From positions 434,001 to 498,000 of the forward strand of contig NZ_JAAVUW010000004.1 of the NCBI RefSeq assembly GCF_018449605.1: a DNA stretch of 64,000 nt, given 5' to 3'. This document shows, one piece after another, positions 55,972-64,000 of the stretch (positions are counted from its first letter, which is position 1; the number at the start of each line of letters is the position of its first letter). The position numbers were made by a program, and so were the translations under genes. The notes beneath the pieces were generated by a model, which made no database searches, was not told the origin of the DNA, and worked only from the letters and a program-made list of their open reading frames with translations. The DNA is from Luteibacter sp. dw_328 (GTDB lineage Bacteria; Pseudomonadota; Gammaproteobacteria; Xanthomonadales; Rhodanobacteraceae).

Positions 55972-57438
55972 TTACTGGTGCGGCAGATCGGCGTCGGCCC
56001 AGGTGTAACGCAGGGCGTAGTCGAGGCTCACCGAGCCATTGGCCGGCACATCCACCTGGAATTCCAGCAGATCCGGCGTCGACTTCGTCGGCTTGATCGA
56101 CGAGGACGTCACCGCCCAGGCGCGCCAGCGACTCGGATGCTCGCGTACCGTGATCGTGCGCTTCGTGTCGCCGGCATTGGTCAGGGTAAGGCGGGTGCCC
56201 TCATCCATGCGATGCGACGCTGGGTCCGCGCTGAATGAGGTCTGCTCGCGGGTGGCGGAGAGGTCGAACGCATTGCCGAGGGAAACGGTCGCATCCTTGT
56301 TCTTCGGCGTGTCGTCGAGGCGGCCCTCGCCGAGCAGTTCGGCATTGCCGTCGCGGTCGGTGGTGAGTACGCGGACGTAGCCCGACGGCAATGCGTCGAA
56401 CGCCTTGAAGCGAAGGTTCGAGACGATCTGCGTGCTCGGCGGCATGCCGATGTCGCGCTCAGTGCGCGGCGGGGTGCCGTAGTAGCGCATGTTGGTGTCG
56501 TAGACGGCTTCACGCTCGCAATCCAGCGTGCGACTGTCATACAGCGGCGTCTGCGTCACGCTGCCATCGGGCAGGTCCACGGCCGTCGGTAAGGTGTAGG
56601 TGCGCAAGTCGCCGAGCGTGGCCTGATGGGGCTCGTTCGCGGAGGCATCCATAGCCATCGCCGCGGGTGCGGCGCGCGCCATGAACATCTTCGGCTGCGG
56701 CGGCGCCTTGGCACGCTGGGCATCGCCAGCGACAAGCTTCAGGGAGACATCCTTCCAGTCGCGACCGCTGCGGTTGGCGATGCTGGCGGAGGCATCGAAG
56801 TTCATCTTGCAGGTGGCGCCGGGCGCGACCGTTGCCACATAGGCACCGCGCCAGCCCAATCCGGAGGTGGGGTAGTCGAGCTGCGCGGTGGTGTTGCCCG
56901 CGCTGCCGCCGGCGACGCGTACCTGCAGGGTAGACCCCCGGGCGAAGTCGGTGGCGTCGGCCGCGCGCAACGCCGCATAGCTCTTGATCAGGCTGGCCTG
57001 GCCGCTGGCTTCGCGGATCACCAGGGTGTCGCCGCCACGAACCAGTGTGCCACTGGCGATAGGCTGACCCGTGGTTCCGATGGCGGTGACGTTATGCCCG
57101 ACCAGTCCGGCCACGGCACCGTCAAAGCCCTGCCCGAGCAGCAGGCGTTGGGAAACCACCCGTGTCCCCTTGCCGGGGAAGCGCAGCGAAAGCGCTTCGC
57201 TGTCCAGGGCGGCGGGGAGGCCATCGATGGAGAGATCCTGCGCGCCGCCCTTCAGGTCGAAGCTGCGACGTTCGTGGACCACGGCGTAACCATCGCCCGA
57301 GACGGCTTCGCCATTGGTGGCGAAAAGCTGGTCGCCCTCGGCGCGGTAGAGGGTGAGCGCGGTGCGCTCGTCGGTGGCGGCGAAGGCCGGCAGTGCGATG
57401 GCACCGGCGATCGCGAGAACAAGCAGACGACGCGACAT
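55972..57438 (-). CDS. Exported DUF4139-domain protein
   Basis: 488 residues with a signal peptide (1-20, 'LLVLAIAGAIALPAFAA'). A C-terminal DUF4139 beta-domain ('LRFKAFDALPSGYVRVLTTD', about 180-480) carries 'LDYPTSGLGWRGAYVA' and 'WRAWAVTSSSIKPTKS'. DUF4139 proteins are mucoidy-like or envelope proteins without a defined function. It lies 82 bases from the isomerase start on the same strand. Confidence 0.8.
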   Translation of the reverse strand: MSRRLLVLAIAGAIALPAFAATDERTALTLYRAEGDQLFATNGEAVSGDGYAVVHERRSFDLKGGAQDLSIDGLPAALDSEALSLRFPGKGTRVVSQRLLLGQGFDGAVAGLVGHNVTAIGTTGQPIASGTLVRGGDTLVIREASGQASLIKSYAALRAADATDFARGSTLQVRVAGGSAGNTTAQLDYPTSGLGWRGAYVATVAPGATCKMNFDASASIANRSGRDWKDVSLKLVAGDAQRAKAPPQPKMFMARAAPAAMAMDASANEPHQATLGDLRTYTLPTAVDLPDGSVTQTPLYDSRTLDCEREAVYDTNMRYYGTPPRTERDIGMPPSTQIVSNLRFKAFDALPSGYVRVLTTDRDGNAELLGEGRLDDTPKNKDATVSLGNAFDLSATREQTSFSADPASHRMDEGTRLTLTNAGDTKRTITVREHPSRWRAWAVTSSSIKPTKSTPDLLEFQVDVPANGSVSLDYALRYTWADADLPHQ

Positions 57439-57496
57439 AGTCTCTCTCCGTGATGATCCTGCGGGATCATACCGGGCGGACGTGAACCGTGACTTT

Positions 57497-57580
57497 GTGT
57501 AGGAGCCGATTCATCGGCGATGGGTGCTGGCGGCGATCTGGCCCGCTGCCGCGGGATCGCCGATGAATCGGCTCCTACAA
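57497..57580. repeat. REP-like inverted repeat pair (BIME)
   Basis: TGTAGGAGCCGATTCATCGGCGATG and, after a spacer containing CTGGCCCGCTGCCGCGGGAT, the complementary GATCGCCGATGAATCGGCTCCTACA. The spacer block is the same as in the elements at 12304 (inverted) and 63934. Confidence 0.87.
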
Positions 57581-57587
57581 GGAGGCG

Positions 57588-58022
57588 TCAGCCGTTTTGG
57601 GCTTCGGCGACGGCGTCGCGGATCACCTGCGGAAGCGGCACCGGTCTGCCGGTCTTCGTATTGATCCAGACCATGGTGACGCTGCCGTCCGCGTGAATCT
57701 TCGTCGCGTCCTGTGAATTGACGATGCGGTGGCCAACGGTCATCGAGCTGTTGCCGATGCGATTGACGAACAGCTCGATCTGGATGTCCGCCGGCCATTC
57801 GATCGGCAGGCGGTAGTTGATCTCGCTATGCGCCATCACCGGTGCGCTTTCCTCGCTGTACCACTTGCCGGGCAGGGTCTGCAGCCATTGCAGGCGTGCT
57901 TCCTGCAGGTAGACCAGGTAGTTCGCGTTGTTGACGTGCCGGTAGGCATCCAGGTCCTGCCAGCGGACGCCCATGGGCGTGATGAATAGCGGTATGGGCG
58001 TGTTCGAAGCGTCGGTGCTCAT
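57588..58022 (-). CDS. Acyl-CoA thioesterase, hot-dog fold (YbgC/4-HBT-like)
   Basis: 144 residues. The motif '[20 protein letters not shown]' contains the active-site Asp/His set of the 4-hydroxybenzoyl-CoA thioesterase family. It hydrolyses acyl-CoA thioesters. The ATG overlaps the uvrA stop (ATGA), so it is translated with uvrA. Confidence 0.87.
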   Translation of the reverse strand: MSTDASNTPIPLFITPMGVRWQDLDAYRHVNNANYLVYLQEARLQWLQTLPGKWYSEESAPVMAHSEINYRLPIEWPADIQIELFVNRIGNSSMTVGHRIVNSQDATKIHADGSVTMVWINTKTGRPVPLPQVIRDAVAEAQNG

Positions 58023-61015
58023 GCGGTTCGTTTCTTCTTCGCGGCCGGAGCCGTCTTCGCGGTGGATTTGCTGGGGGCGGGTTTCTTTGCCGGAGCCGGG
58101 GTCGAGGCCTTCGCTGATGCTTTAGCTGGCGCCTTCGCGACGGCCGACTTGGCGGCAGGCTTTGCAGTCGCCTTCGCTGCCGGTGCTGCAACGGGCGCGA
58201 GATGCGACTTCAAGAACCGACCGGTATGCGACGCCTTCGTGGCCGCCACGGTTTCAGGCGTGCCGCTGACCAGAATGCGCCCGCCACCCGAGCCGCCCTC
58301 GGGGCCGAGATCGATCAGCCAGTCGGCCGTCTTGATCACGTCGAGGTTGTGTTCGATGACGACCACGGTGTTGCCGTGTTCGACCAGCTTGTGCAACACG
58401 TCGAGGAGCTGCTCGATATCGTGGAAATGCAGGCCCGTCGTCGGCTCGTCGAGAATGTAGAGCGTGCTACCGGTGTCGCGCTTGGATAGCTCCTTCGACA
58501 GCTTCACGCGCTGTGCTTCACCACCGGAGAGCGTGGTCGCGCTCTGCCCGAGCTTAATGTAATCCAGGCCCACGGCGCGCAGGGTTTCCAGTTTGCGCGC
58601 GATCACCGGCACCGGCTCGAACAGCTTGAACGCGTCTTCCACCGTCATATCCAGCACGTCGGCGATGGTGTGACCTTTGTAGAGGACCTCTAGTGTCTCG
58701 CGGTTGTAGCGTTTGCCGTGGCAGACATCGCAGGGTACGTACACGTCCGGCAGGAAGTGCATTTCCACCTTGATCATGCCGTCGCCTTCGCAGGCTTCGC
58801 AGCGACCGCCGCGTACGTTGAAGCTGAAGCGTCCCGCCGAGTAGCCACGCTGACGCGACTCAGGCACCTGCGCGTACAGCTCCCGCAACGGCGTGAACAG
58901 GCCGGTGTAGGTGGCCGGATTGGAACGCGGCGTGCGGCCGATCGGCGACTGGTCGATATCGACCACCTTGTCGAACAGCTCGAGCCCTTCGATCGACTCA
59001 TACGGGGCCGGCTGCTCGCCCGCGCCGTTGAGTTCCATCGCGGCAAGGCGATAGAAGGTGTCGTTGATCAGCGTGGACTTGCCCGAACCGGACACGCCCG
59101 TGACGCAGGTGAACGTGCCGACCGGAATACGAACGTCGACGTCCTTGAGGTTATTGCCGGTGGCGCCCTTGAGTTCGATCCACTGGTCGTCACGCGGCAG
59201 GCGGCGCTTCTTCGGCACGCGGATGCCGCGCTCACCGGTCAGGTACTTCGCCGTGACCGAGCGCGGCGAGGCGAGGATGTCTTTCAGCGACCCTTGACCC
59301 ACAATCTCGCCGCCATGCACGCCCGCGCCGGGGCCGATGTCGAGGATGTGGTCGGCCGCACGGATGGCGTCCTCGTCGTGCTCGACCACGATCACCGTAT
59401 TGCCGAGGTCGCGCAGGCGGGTGAGGGTGCCAAGCAGGCGTTCGTTGTCGCGCTGGTGCAAACCGATGGACGGTTCGTCGAGCACATACATCACGCCCAC
59501 GAGGCCGGCACCGATCTGGCTGGCCAGGCGAATGCGCTGCGCCTCGCCGCCGGACAGGGAGTCCGCCTGGCGATCGAGTGTGAGGTAGTTCAGGCCGACA
59601 TCGTTGAGGAAGGTCAGGCGCTCGCGGATCTCCTTGACGATCTTCACCGCGATCTCGCCACGCCAGCCCGGCAGCTTCAGGCCTTCGAAGAAGCCGAGGG
59701 CATGGTCGATGGCGAGCGAGGTGAGTTCGGGAATCGCGCGGTCGGCAACGAACACGTTGCGTGCCGACGGGTTCAGGCGCTGACCGCCGCAATCCGGGCA
59801 GGGATGATCCGCGATGTAACGGGACAGCTCCTCGCGGACGGCAGCCGACTCGGTTTCGCGGTAGCGACGCTCGAGGTTGGGCAGGATGCCTTCGAACTTA
59901 TGCTCGCGGGTGACCTTGCCGCCGCGGTCCGTGATGTACCGGAACGGGATGACGTCCTTGCCTGAGCCGTTGAGCACGGCGTTCTGCATCGGTTTGGCCA
60001 GCTCGCGCCACGGCGTTTCCGGGTCGAACCCGTAGTACTTGGCCAGCGAGATGATCAGCTGGAAATAGTGTGCATTGCGACGGTCCCAGCCGCGGATGGC
60101 GCCGCCGGCGAGGCTGAGCTCGGGGTGGCCGACCACGCGCGACGGATCGAACACCTGGGTAACGCCCAGGCCATCGCAGGTCGGGCAGGCGCCGACCGGC
60201 GAATTGAACGAGAACAGGCGCGGCTCGAGCTCCGGGAGCGAGTAATCGCACATCGGGCAGGAAAAGCGTGACGAGAACAGCTGCTCCGCGGCCTTCGCGT
60301 CGTCCATGTCGACCAGGATGACAATGCCTTCGCCCAGGCGCAGGGCGGTCTCGAAAGACTCGGCCAGGCGTTGCTTGATGTCCTCGCGCGGACGGAAGCG
60401 GTCGATCACGGCTTCGATCGTGTGCTTCTGGCGCAGGGTCAGCGGCGGCACGGCGTCGAGGTCATAGACCTCGCCATCCACGCGGGCGCGGACGAAGCCT
60501 TGCGCGCGCAGCTGGTCGAACACCTGTACGTGCTCGCCCTTACGCTCACGGATCACCGGCGCCAGGAGCATCCACCGCTTGTCGGCATCGAGTGCCATCG
60601 CGGTGTCGACCATCTGGCTGACGGTCTGGGCTTCGAGCGCTATGCCATGGGTCGGACAGCGCGGGGTACCGACCCGCGCGTAGAGCAGGCGCAGGTAGTC
60701 GTACACCTCGGTGATCGTACCGACGGTGGAGCGGGGATTATGGGAAGTCGACTTCTGCTCGATCGAGATGGCCGGCGAGAGGCCTTCGATCGTGTCCACG
60801 TCCGGTTTTTCCATGATCGAGAGGAATTGCCGCGCATAGGCGGACAACGACTCGACGTAGCGACGCTGGCCTTCGGCATAGATCGTGTCGAAAGCCAGCG
60901 AGGATTTACCGGACCCGGACAGCCCCGTGATCACGATCAGGCGATCGCGGGGCAGGTCGAGGTCGATATTCTTGAGATTGTGCGTGCGGGCGCCGCGGAT
61001 GCGAATGCTGTCCAT
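58019..61015 (-). CDS. uvrA: Excinuclease ABC subunit A with Ala/Lys-rich tail
   Basis: 998 residues, longer than the usual about 940. Two ABC ATPase modules carry Walker A 'GLSGSGKSS' and 'GVSGSGKST' and signatures '[16 protein letters not shown]' and '[15 protein letters not shown]'. Zinc-binding CxxC pairs are seen at 'CPMC', 'CPTC', 'CPDC', 'CEAC' and 'CDVC'. UvrA recognises damaged DNA and loads UvrB. The extra ~59 residues (940-998; bases 58022-58198) are an Ala/Lys/Pro tail like a histone H1 or bacterial Hc1 tail. Confidence 0.95.
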   Translation of the reverse strand: MDSIRIRGARTHNLKNIDLDLPRDRLIVITGLSGSGKSSLAFDTIYAEGQRRYVESLSAYARQFLSIMEKPDVDTIEGLSPAISIEQKSTSHNPRSTVGTITEVYDYLRLLYARVGTPRCPTHGIALEAQTVSQMVDTAMALDADKRWMLLAPVIRERKGEHVQVFDQLRAQGFVRARVDGEVYDLDAVPPLTLRQKHTIEAVIDRFRPREDIKQRLAESFETALRLGEGIVILVDMDDAKAAEQLFSSRFSCPMCDYSLPELEPRLFSFNSPVGACPTCDGLGVTQVFDPSRVVGHPELSLAGGAIRGWDRRNAHYFQLIISLAKYYGFDPETPWRELAKPMQNAVLNGSGKDVIPFRYITDRGGKVTREHKFEGILPNLERRYRETESAAVREELSRYIADHPCPDCGGQRLNPSARNVFVADRAIPELTSLAIDHALGFFEGLKLPGWRGEIAVKIVKEIRERLTFLNDVGLNYLTLDRQADSLSGGEAQRIRLASQIGAGLVGVMYVLDEPSIGLHQRDNERLLGTLTRLRDLGNTVIVVEHDEDAIRAADHILDIGPGAGVHGGEIVGQGSLKDILASPRSVTAKYLTGERGIRVPKKRRLPRDDQWIELKGATGNNLKDVDVRIPVGTFTCVTGVSGSGKSTLINDTFYRLAAMELNGAGEQPAPYESIEGLELFDKVVDIDQSPIGRTPRSNPATYTGLFTPLRELYAQVPESRQRGYSAGRFSFNVRGGRCEACEGDGMIKVEMHFLPDVYVPCDVCHGKRYNRETLEVLYKGHTIADVLDMTVEDAFKLFEPVPVIARKLETLRAVGLDYIKLGQSATTLSGGEAQRVKLSKELSKRDTGSTLYILDEPTTGLHFHDIEQLLDVLHKLVEHGNTVVVIEHNLDVIKTADWLIDLGPEGGSGGGRILVSGTPETVAATKASHTGRFLKSHLAPVAAPAAKATAKPAAKSAVAKAPAKASAKASTPAPAKKPAPSKSTAKTAPAAKKKRTA

Positions 61016-61217
61016 GTGCCGACATAAATGGGGGAAGCCCCCGACTATACCAAGGGTTTTCCGCCTTCATTCCGCCTCGACTTGTGACGGTTCAGCACAG
61101 GTGATTTGCGGGATCGGTACCCCGCCGCATCGGCGTACCCGGCGGAGGCCGAGGCGGCTACCATGGCCGTCGCCCCGGGGAGGGGTGTGCCATCCATCCC
61201 GAAGAGGAACATGACGC

Positions 61218-61754
61218 ATGCGTAAGTGGAAAGGGATTGCCGTCGGCCTGGTGCTGGCGGGTTGTGTGGGCCAGGCGCTCGCGGCGCAGCCCAGCGAGCA
61301 GCAGGTGCGCCAGCTGATGGACGCCGTCGGCATGGGCCGCATGCTTAGCCAGATGAACAGCCAGATGGCGGGCGTGATGCAGAGCGCTCTGCCTTGCGTG
61401 CCGGCCAGCTACTGGCAGGGTTTCGTGGACGCCAACGCGACCAATCAGCTCATCGGCCGCATGGTGCCGGTCTACCAGAAGCATTTCACCGCCGAGGATA
61501 TCGACGGCCTGCTCAAGTTCTACCGTTCGCCGTTGGGCCAGAAGGTGATCACCCAGATGCCGGCGACCATGGCCGAGGGCATGCAAATCGGCAAGCAGTG
61601 GGGCCAGGAGCGCGGCCAGCAGATGGTTTCCCAGCTGCAGAGCCAGGGCACCCTGAACCCGCAGGGCCAGTGCCCGGCCAGCGGCACCGCCGCGAAACCC
61701 GCTACGCCGCCAACACCAGCGCCGGCTGCGCCGACGCCCTCCAAAAAGAAATAG
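61218..61754 (+). CDS. Exported DUF2059-domain protein
   Basis: 178 residues. A signal peptide contains 'VLAGC' (Cys16), which could be a lipobox, or cleavage after 'QALA'. The DUF2059 helical domain is shown by 'VYQKHFTAEDIDGLLKFYRS' and 'GQKVITQMPATMAEGMQIG'. The tail is Pro/Ala-rich. Function unknown. It is divergent from uvrA across 202 bases. Confidence 0.82.
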   Translation: MRKWKGIAVGLVLAGCVGQALAAQPSEQQVRQLMDAVGMGRMLSQMNSQMAGVMQSALPCVPASYWQGFVDANATNQLIGRMVPVYQKHFTAEDIDGLLKFYRSPLGQKVITQMPATMAEGMQIGKQWGQERGQQMVSQLQSQGTLNPQGQCPASGTAAKPATPPTPAPAAPTPSKKK

Positions 61755-61799
61755 CCCTGCCCACAGGGCGGCGGTACAACGCCGCCTACAGGGTATGGG

Positions 61800-61829
61800 G
61801 TAGGAGCGGACTTGTCCGCGAACCCTCAG
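61800..61829. repeat. REP-like variant (GGACTTGTCCGCG)
   Basis: GTAGGAGCGGACTTGTCCGCG, a variant with loop ACTTGT and stem GCGGAC/GTCCGC, followed by AACCCTCAGG. It pairs with the element at 61961. Confidence 0.7.
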
Positions 61830-61960
61830 GCTAGCCTCGGGCGAACGAGGCATTGCGCTGGCACAGGCCGGCTGTCCGGTCTTACGGAGCGGGCGGTTGG
61901 CTCTGTAGGTCATGACCGCCGGCACATATCTGGCGCAAAGCCTCCCTCGCCGGATCACCG

Positions 61961-61990
61961 CTGAGGGTTCGCCGCTGAAGCGGCTCCTAC
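61961..61990. repeat. REP-like element (GCCGCTGAAGCGGC)
   Basis: CTGAGGGTTCGCCGCTGAAGC and CGGCTCCTAC form a REP stem. Its first 11 bases complement the CGAACCCTCAG at 61819. Confidence 0.7.
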
Positions 61991-62070
61991 ATAAGCCGTT
62001 GTTCGTAATGGTTTTTCAGTGGAATGGCGGGGTTGGCGCCGAGGCCGGTCACCTCGCCTTAACCATCTGA

Positions 62071-62100
62071 TTGACCTTGCCTTTTCCCCTTGGCTATAAT
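62071..62100 (+). promoter_or_regulatory. Sigma-70 promoter of rplU-rpmA
   Basis: -35 TTGACC (62071-62076) and a perfect -10 TATAAT (62095-62100) with an 18-base spacer, 64 bases before the rplU ATG. This is the clearest promoter in the window, as expected for a ribosomal protein operon. Confidence 0.85.
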
Positions 62101-62163
62101 TCGCAGTTCGCAACACCCGCAAGACCCTAAAAAGAACTACATAATCAGCAACAGGAAACAACC

Positions 62164-62478
62164 ATGAGCTACGCAGTCATCAAGACCGGTGGCAAGCAGT
62201 ATCGTGTGATGGCAGGCGAAATCCTGCGCGTCGAACTGCTCACCGCCGAAGTCGATTCCACCGTCCAGTTCGACCAGGTCCTCCTGGTGGGCGAAGGCGA
62301 GTCGATCACCGTTGGCGCCCCCCTGGTCGCCGGTGCCACCGTCAGCGCGAAGATTCGTGCCCACGGTCGCGCGGATAAGATCCGCATCGTCAAGTTCCGT
62401 CGTCGTAAGCATTACAAGCGTACGCAGGGACATCGTCAGCATTACACCGAAATCGAGATCACGGGCATCAACGCCTGA
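62164..62478 (+). CDS. rplU: 50S ribosomal protein L21
   Basis: 104 residues, normal length. '[18 protein letters not shown]' at the N-terminus and '[20 protein letters not shown]' near the C-terminus are the L21 hallmarks. It binds 23S rRNA. It is followed by rpmA after 19 bases with a GGAGG ribosome site. Confidence 0.98.
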   Translation: MSYAVIKTGGKQYRVMAGEILRVELLTAEVDSTVQFDQVLLVGEGESITVGAPLVAGATVSAKIRAHGRADKIRIVKFRRRKHYKRTQGHRQHYTEIEITGINA

Positions 62479-62497
62479 TCTGCGGAGGATATGAGTC

Positions 62498-62755
62498 ATG
62501 GCACATAAAAAAGGCGTAGGTTCCAGCCGCAACGGTCGCGATTCGAACCCGAAATATCTCGGTGTGAAGATCTATGGCGGCCAGGCTGTTGAAGCCGGCA
62601 ACATCATCGTTCGTCAGCGTGGCACCAAGTTCCATGCTGGCGTGGGCGTCGGCCTCGGCCGCGACCACACCCTGTTCGCCCTGATCGACGGCACGGTTGC
62701 CTTCAAGGTCCGTGGCGAAAAGGGTCGCAAGTTTGTCGACGTCGTCACGGCGTAA
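62498..62755 (+). CDS. rpmA: 50S ribosomal protein L27
   Basis: 85 residues. '[19 protein letters not shown]' is the conserved N-terminal arm that reaches the peptidyl transferase centre; it has no cleavable extension. A strong terminator follows. Confidence 0.98.
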   Translation: MAHKKGVGSSRNGRDSNPKYLGVKIYGGQAVEAGNIIVRQRGTKFHAGVGVGLGRDHTLFALIDGTVAFKVRGEKGRKFVDVVTA

Positions 62756-63913
<1,158 letters not shown>

Positions 63914-63933
63914 GGCCTTGCAAGGAGGTGGCT

Positions 63934-64000
63934 CCTTGTGGGAGCCGCTTCAGCGGCGATTGAGTGCTTGCCTCGGACTGGCCCGCTGCCGCGGGATCGC
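63934..64000. repeat. REP-like element pair, cut by the window edge
   Basis: TTGTGGGAGCCGCTTCAGCGGCGATTG followed by CTGGCCCGCTGCCGCGGGATCGC at the edge. By comparison with the element at 57497, a facing CGATGAATCGGCTCC copy should follow outside the window. Confidence 0.82.

Larger units (their letters stand above)
61755..62163. other. 409-base region without a gene: REP-like elements and the rplU promoter
   Basis: The first part holds GC-rich inverted repeats without a T tract just after the DUF2059 stop. At 61800-61829 lies GTAGGAGCGGACTTGTCCGCG with CGAACCCTCAG, and at 61961-61990 its inverted partner CTGAGGGTTCGCCGCTGAAGC; the two share an 11-base complement (CGAACCCTCAG / CTGAGGGTTCG). 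The last 100 bases carry the rplU promoter. Short open frames here translate from the REP elements and are not genes. Confidence 0.75.

Noticed and set aside
61955-62161. Small minus-strand open frame ending in 'GAASAANPQR'
   Set aside because: This is the translation of REP-like repeat DNA, and it overlaps the rplU promoter.

Overview
The window is a chromosomal stretch of high-GC DNA from a free-living gammaproteobacterium. The gene content points to the Xanthomonadales/Lysobacterales, and most likely to the Rhodanobacteraceae (Luteibacter/Dyella-like). The clues are an H-NS protein of the short xanthomonad type, two large TonB-dependent receptors, a RegB/RegA pair, several 'YxNLGLR'-style MacB-like permeases, REP-like 'GGAGCCGATTCATCGGCGAT' repeats, and holD next to rimI. 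This assignment rests on recognition of gene families, not on a search. No rRNA, tRNA, prophage, transposon or CRISPR array was seen.

Layout. 1-9.5 kb: an export operon with a periplasmic adaptor (cut by the window edge), one ATPase, two tandem pairs of MacB/FtsX-type permeases, and an NtrC-type regulator with its kinase. 9.6-12.3 kb: qmcA-like, nfeD-like and a threonine/serine exporter. 12.4-15.1 kb (minus strand): an H-NS-like protein, proS and a DUF4124 protein. 15.3-17.0 kb: pssA, holD (proposed) and rimI. 17.0-20.8 kb: ybbP-ybbA and divergent tesA with interlocking start codons. 20.9-22.6 kb: an OmpR-type regulator with a kinase whose ATP-binding domain looks degenerate. 22.7-27.7 kb (minus): a RegB-RegA-CECC/BNR protein-TlpA operon and a POT peptide transporter. 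28.0-31.2 kb: dgkA, a LemA-TPM-TPM operon and a SnoaL-like protein. 31.2-38.3 kb (minus): a TonB receptor and two tandem S9 peptidases of equal length. 38.4-40.1 kb: lgt and thyA.

40.1-49.7 kb is an accessory sugar-acid catabolic cluster: an IclR regulator, an MFS transporter, an enolase-superfamily dehydratase, a DHDPS-family enzyme, a TonB receptor, an SDR dehydrogenase, DgoK and an SMP-30 lactonase. Together they can import a sugar or sugar acid, oxidise it, open the lactone, dehydrate the aldonate, and phosphorylate and split the 2-keto-3-deoxy acid. Two related sequence motifs lie in front of its two transporter genes and are candidate regulator sites.

49.7-52.3 kb holds a third, orphan permease pair of the same type as the pairs at 1.6-6.7 kb. 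52.4-61.0 kb carries a PRISE-type reductase, folA, a Nudix-ThiE fusion, an enoyl-CoA isomerase, a DUF4139 protein, a thioesterase and uvrA with a histone-H1-like tail. 61.2-64.0 kb holds a DUF2059 protein and the rplU-rpmA-obgE locus.

The most interesting candidates for an undescribed system are the paired permease family with its dedicated NtrC-type two-component system (three A+B pairs, conserved CX15C in every A member) and the RegBA-linked CECC/TlpA periplasmic module.
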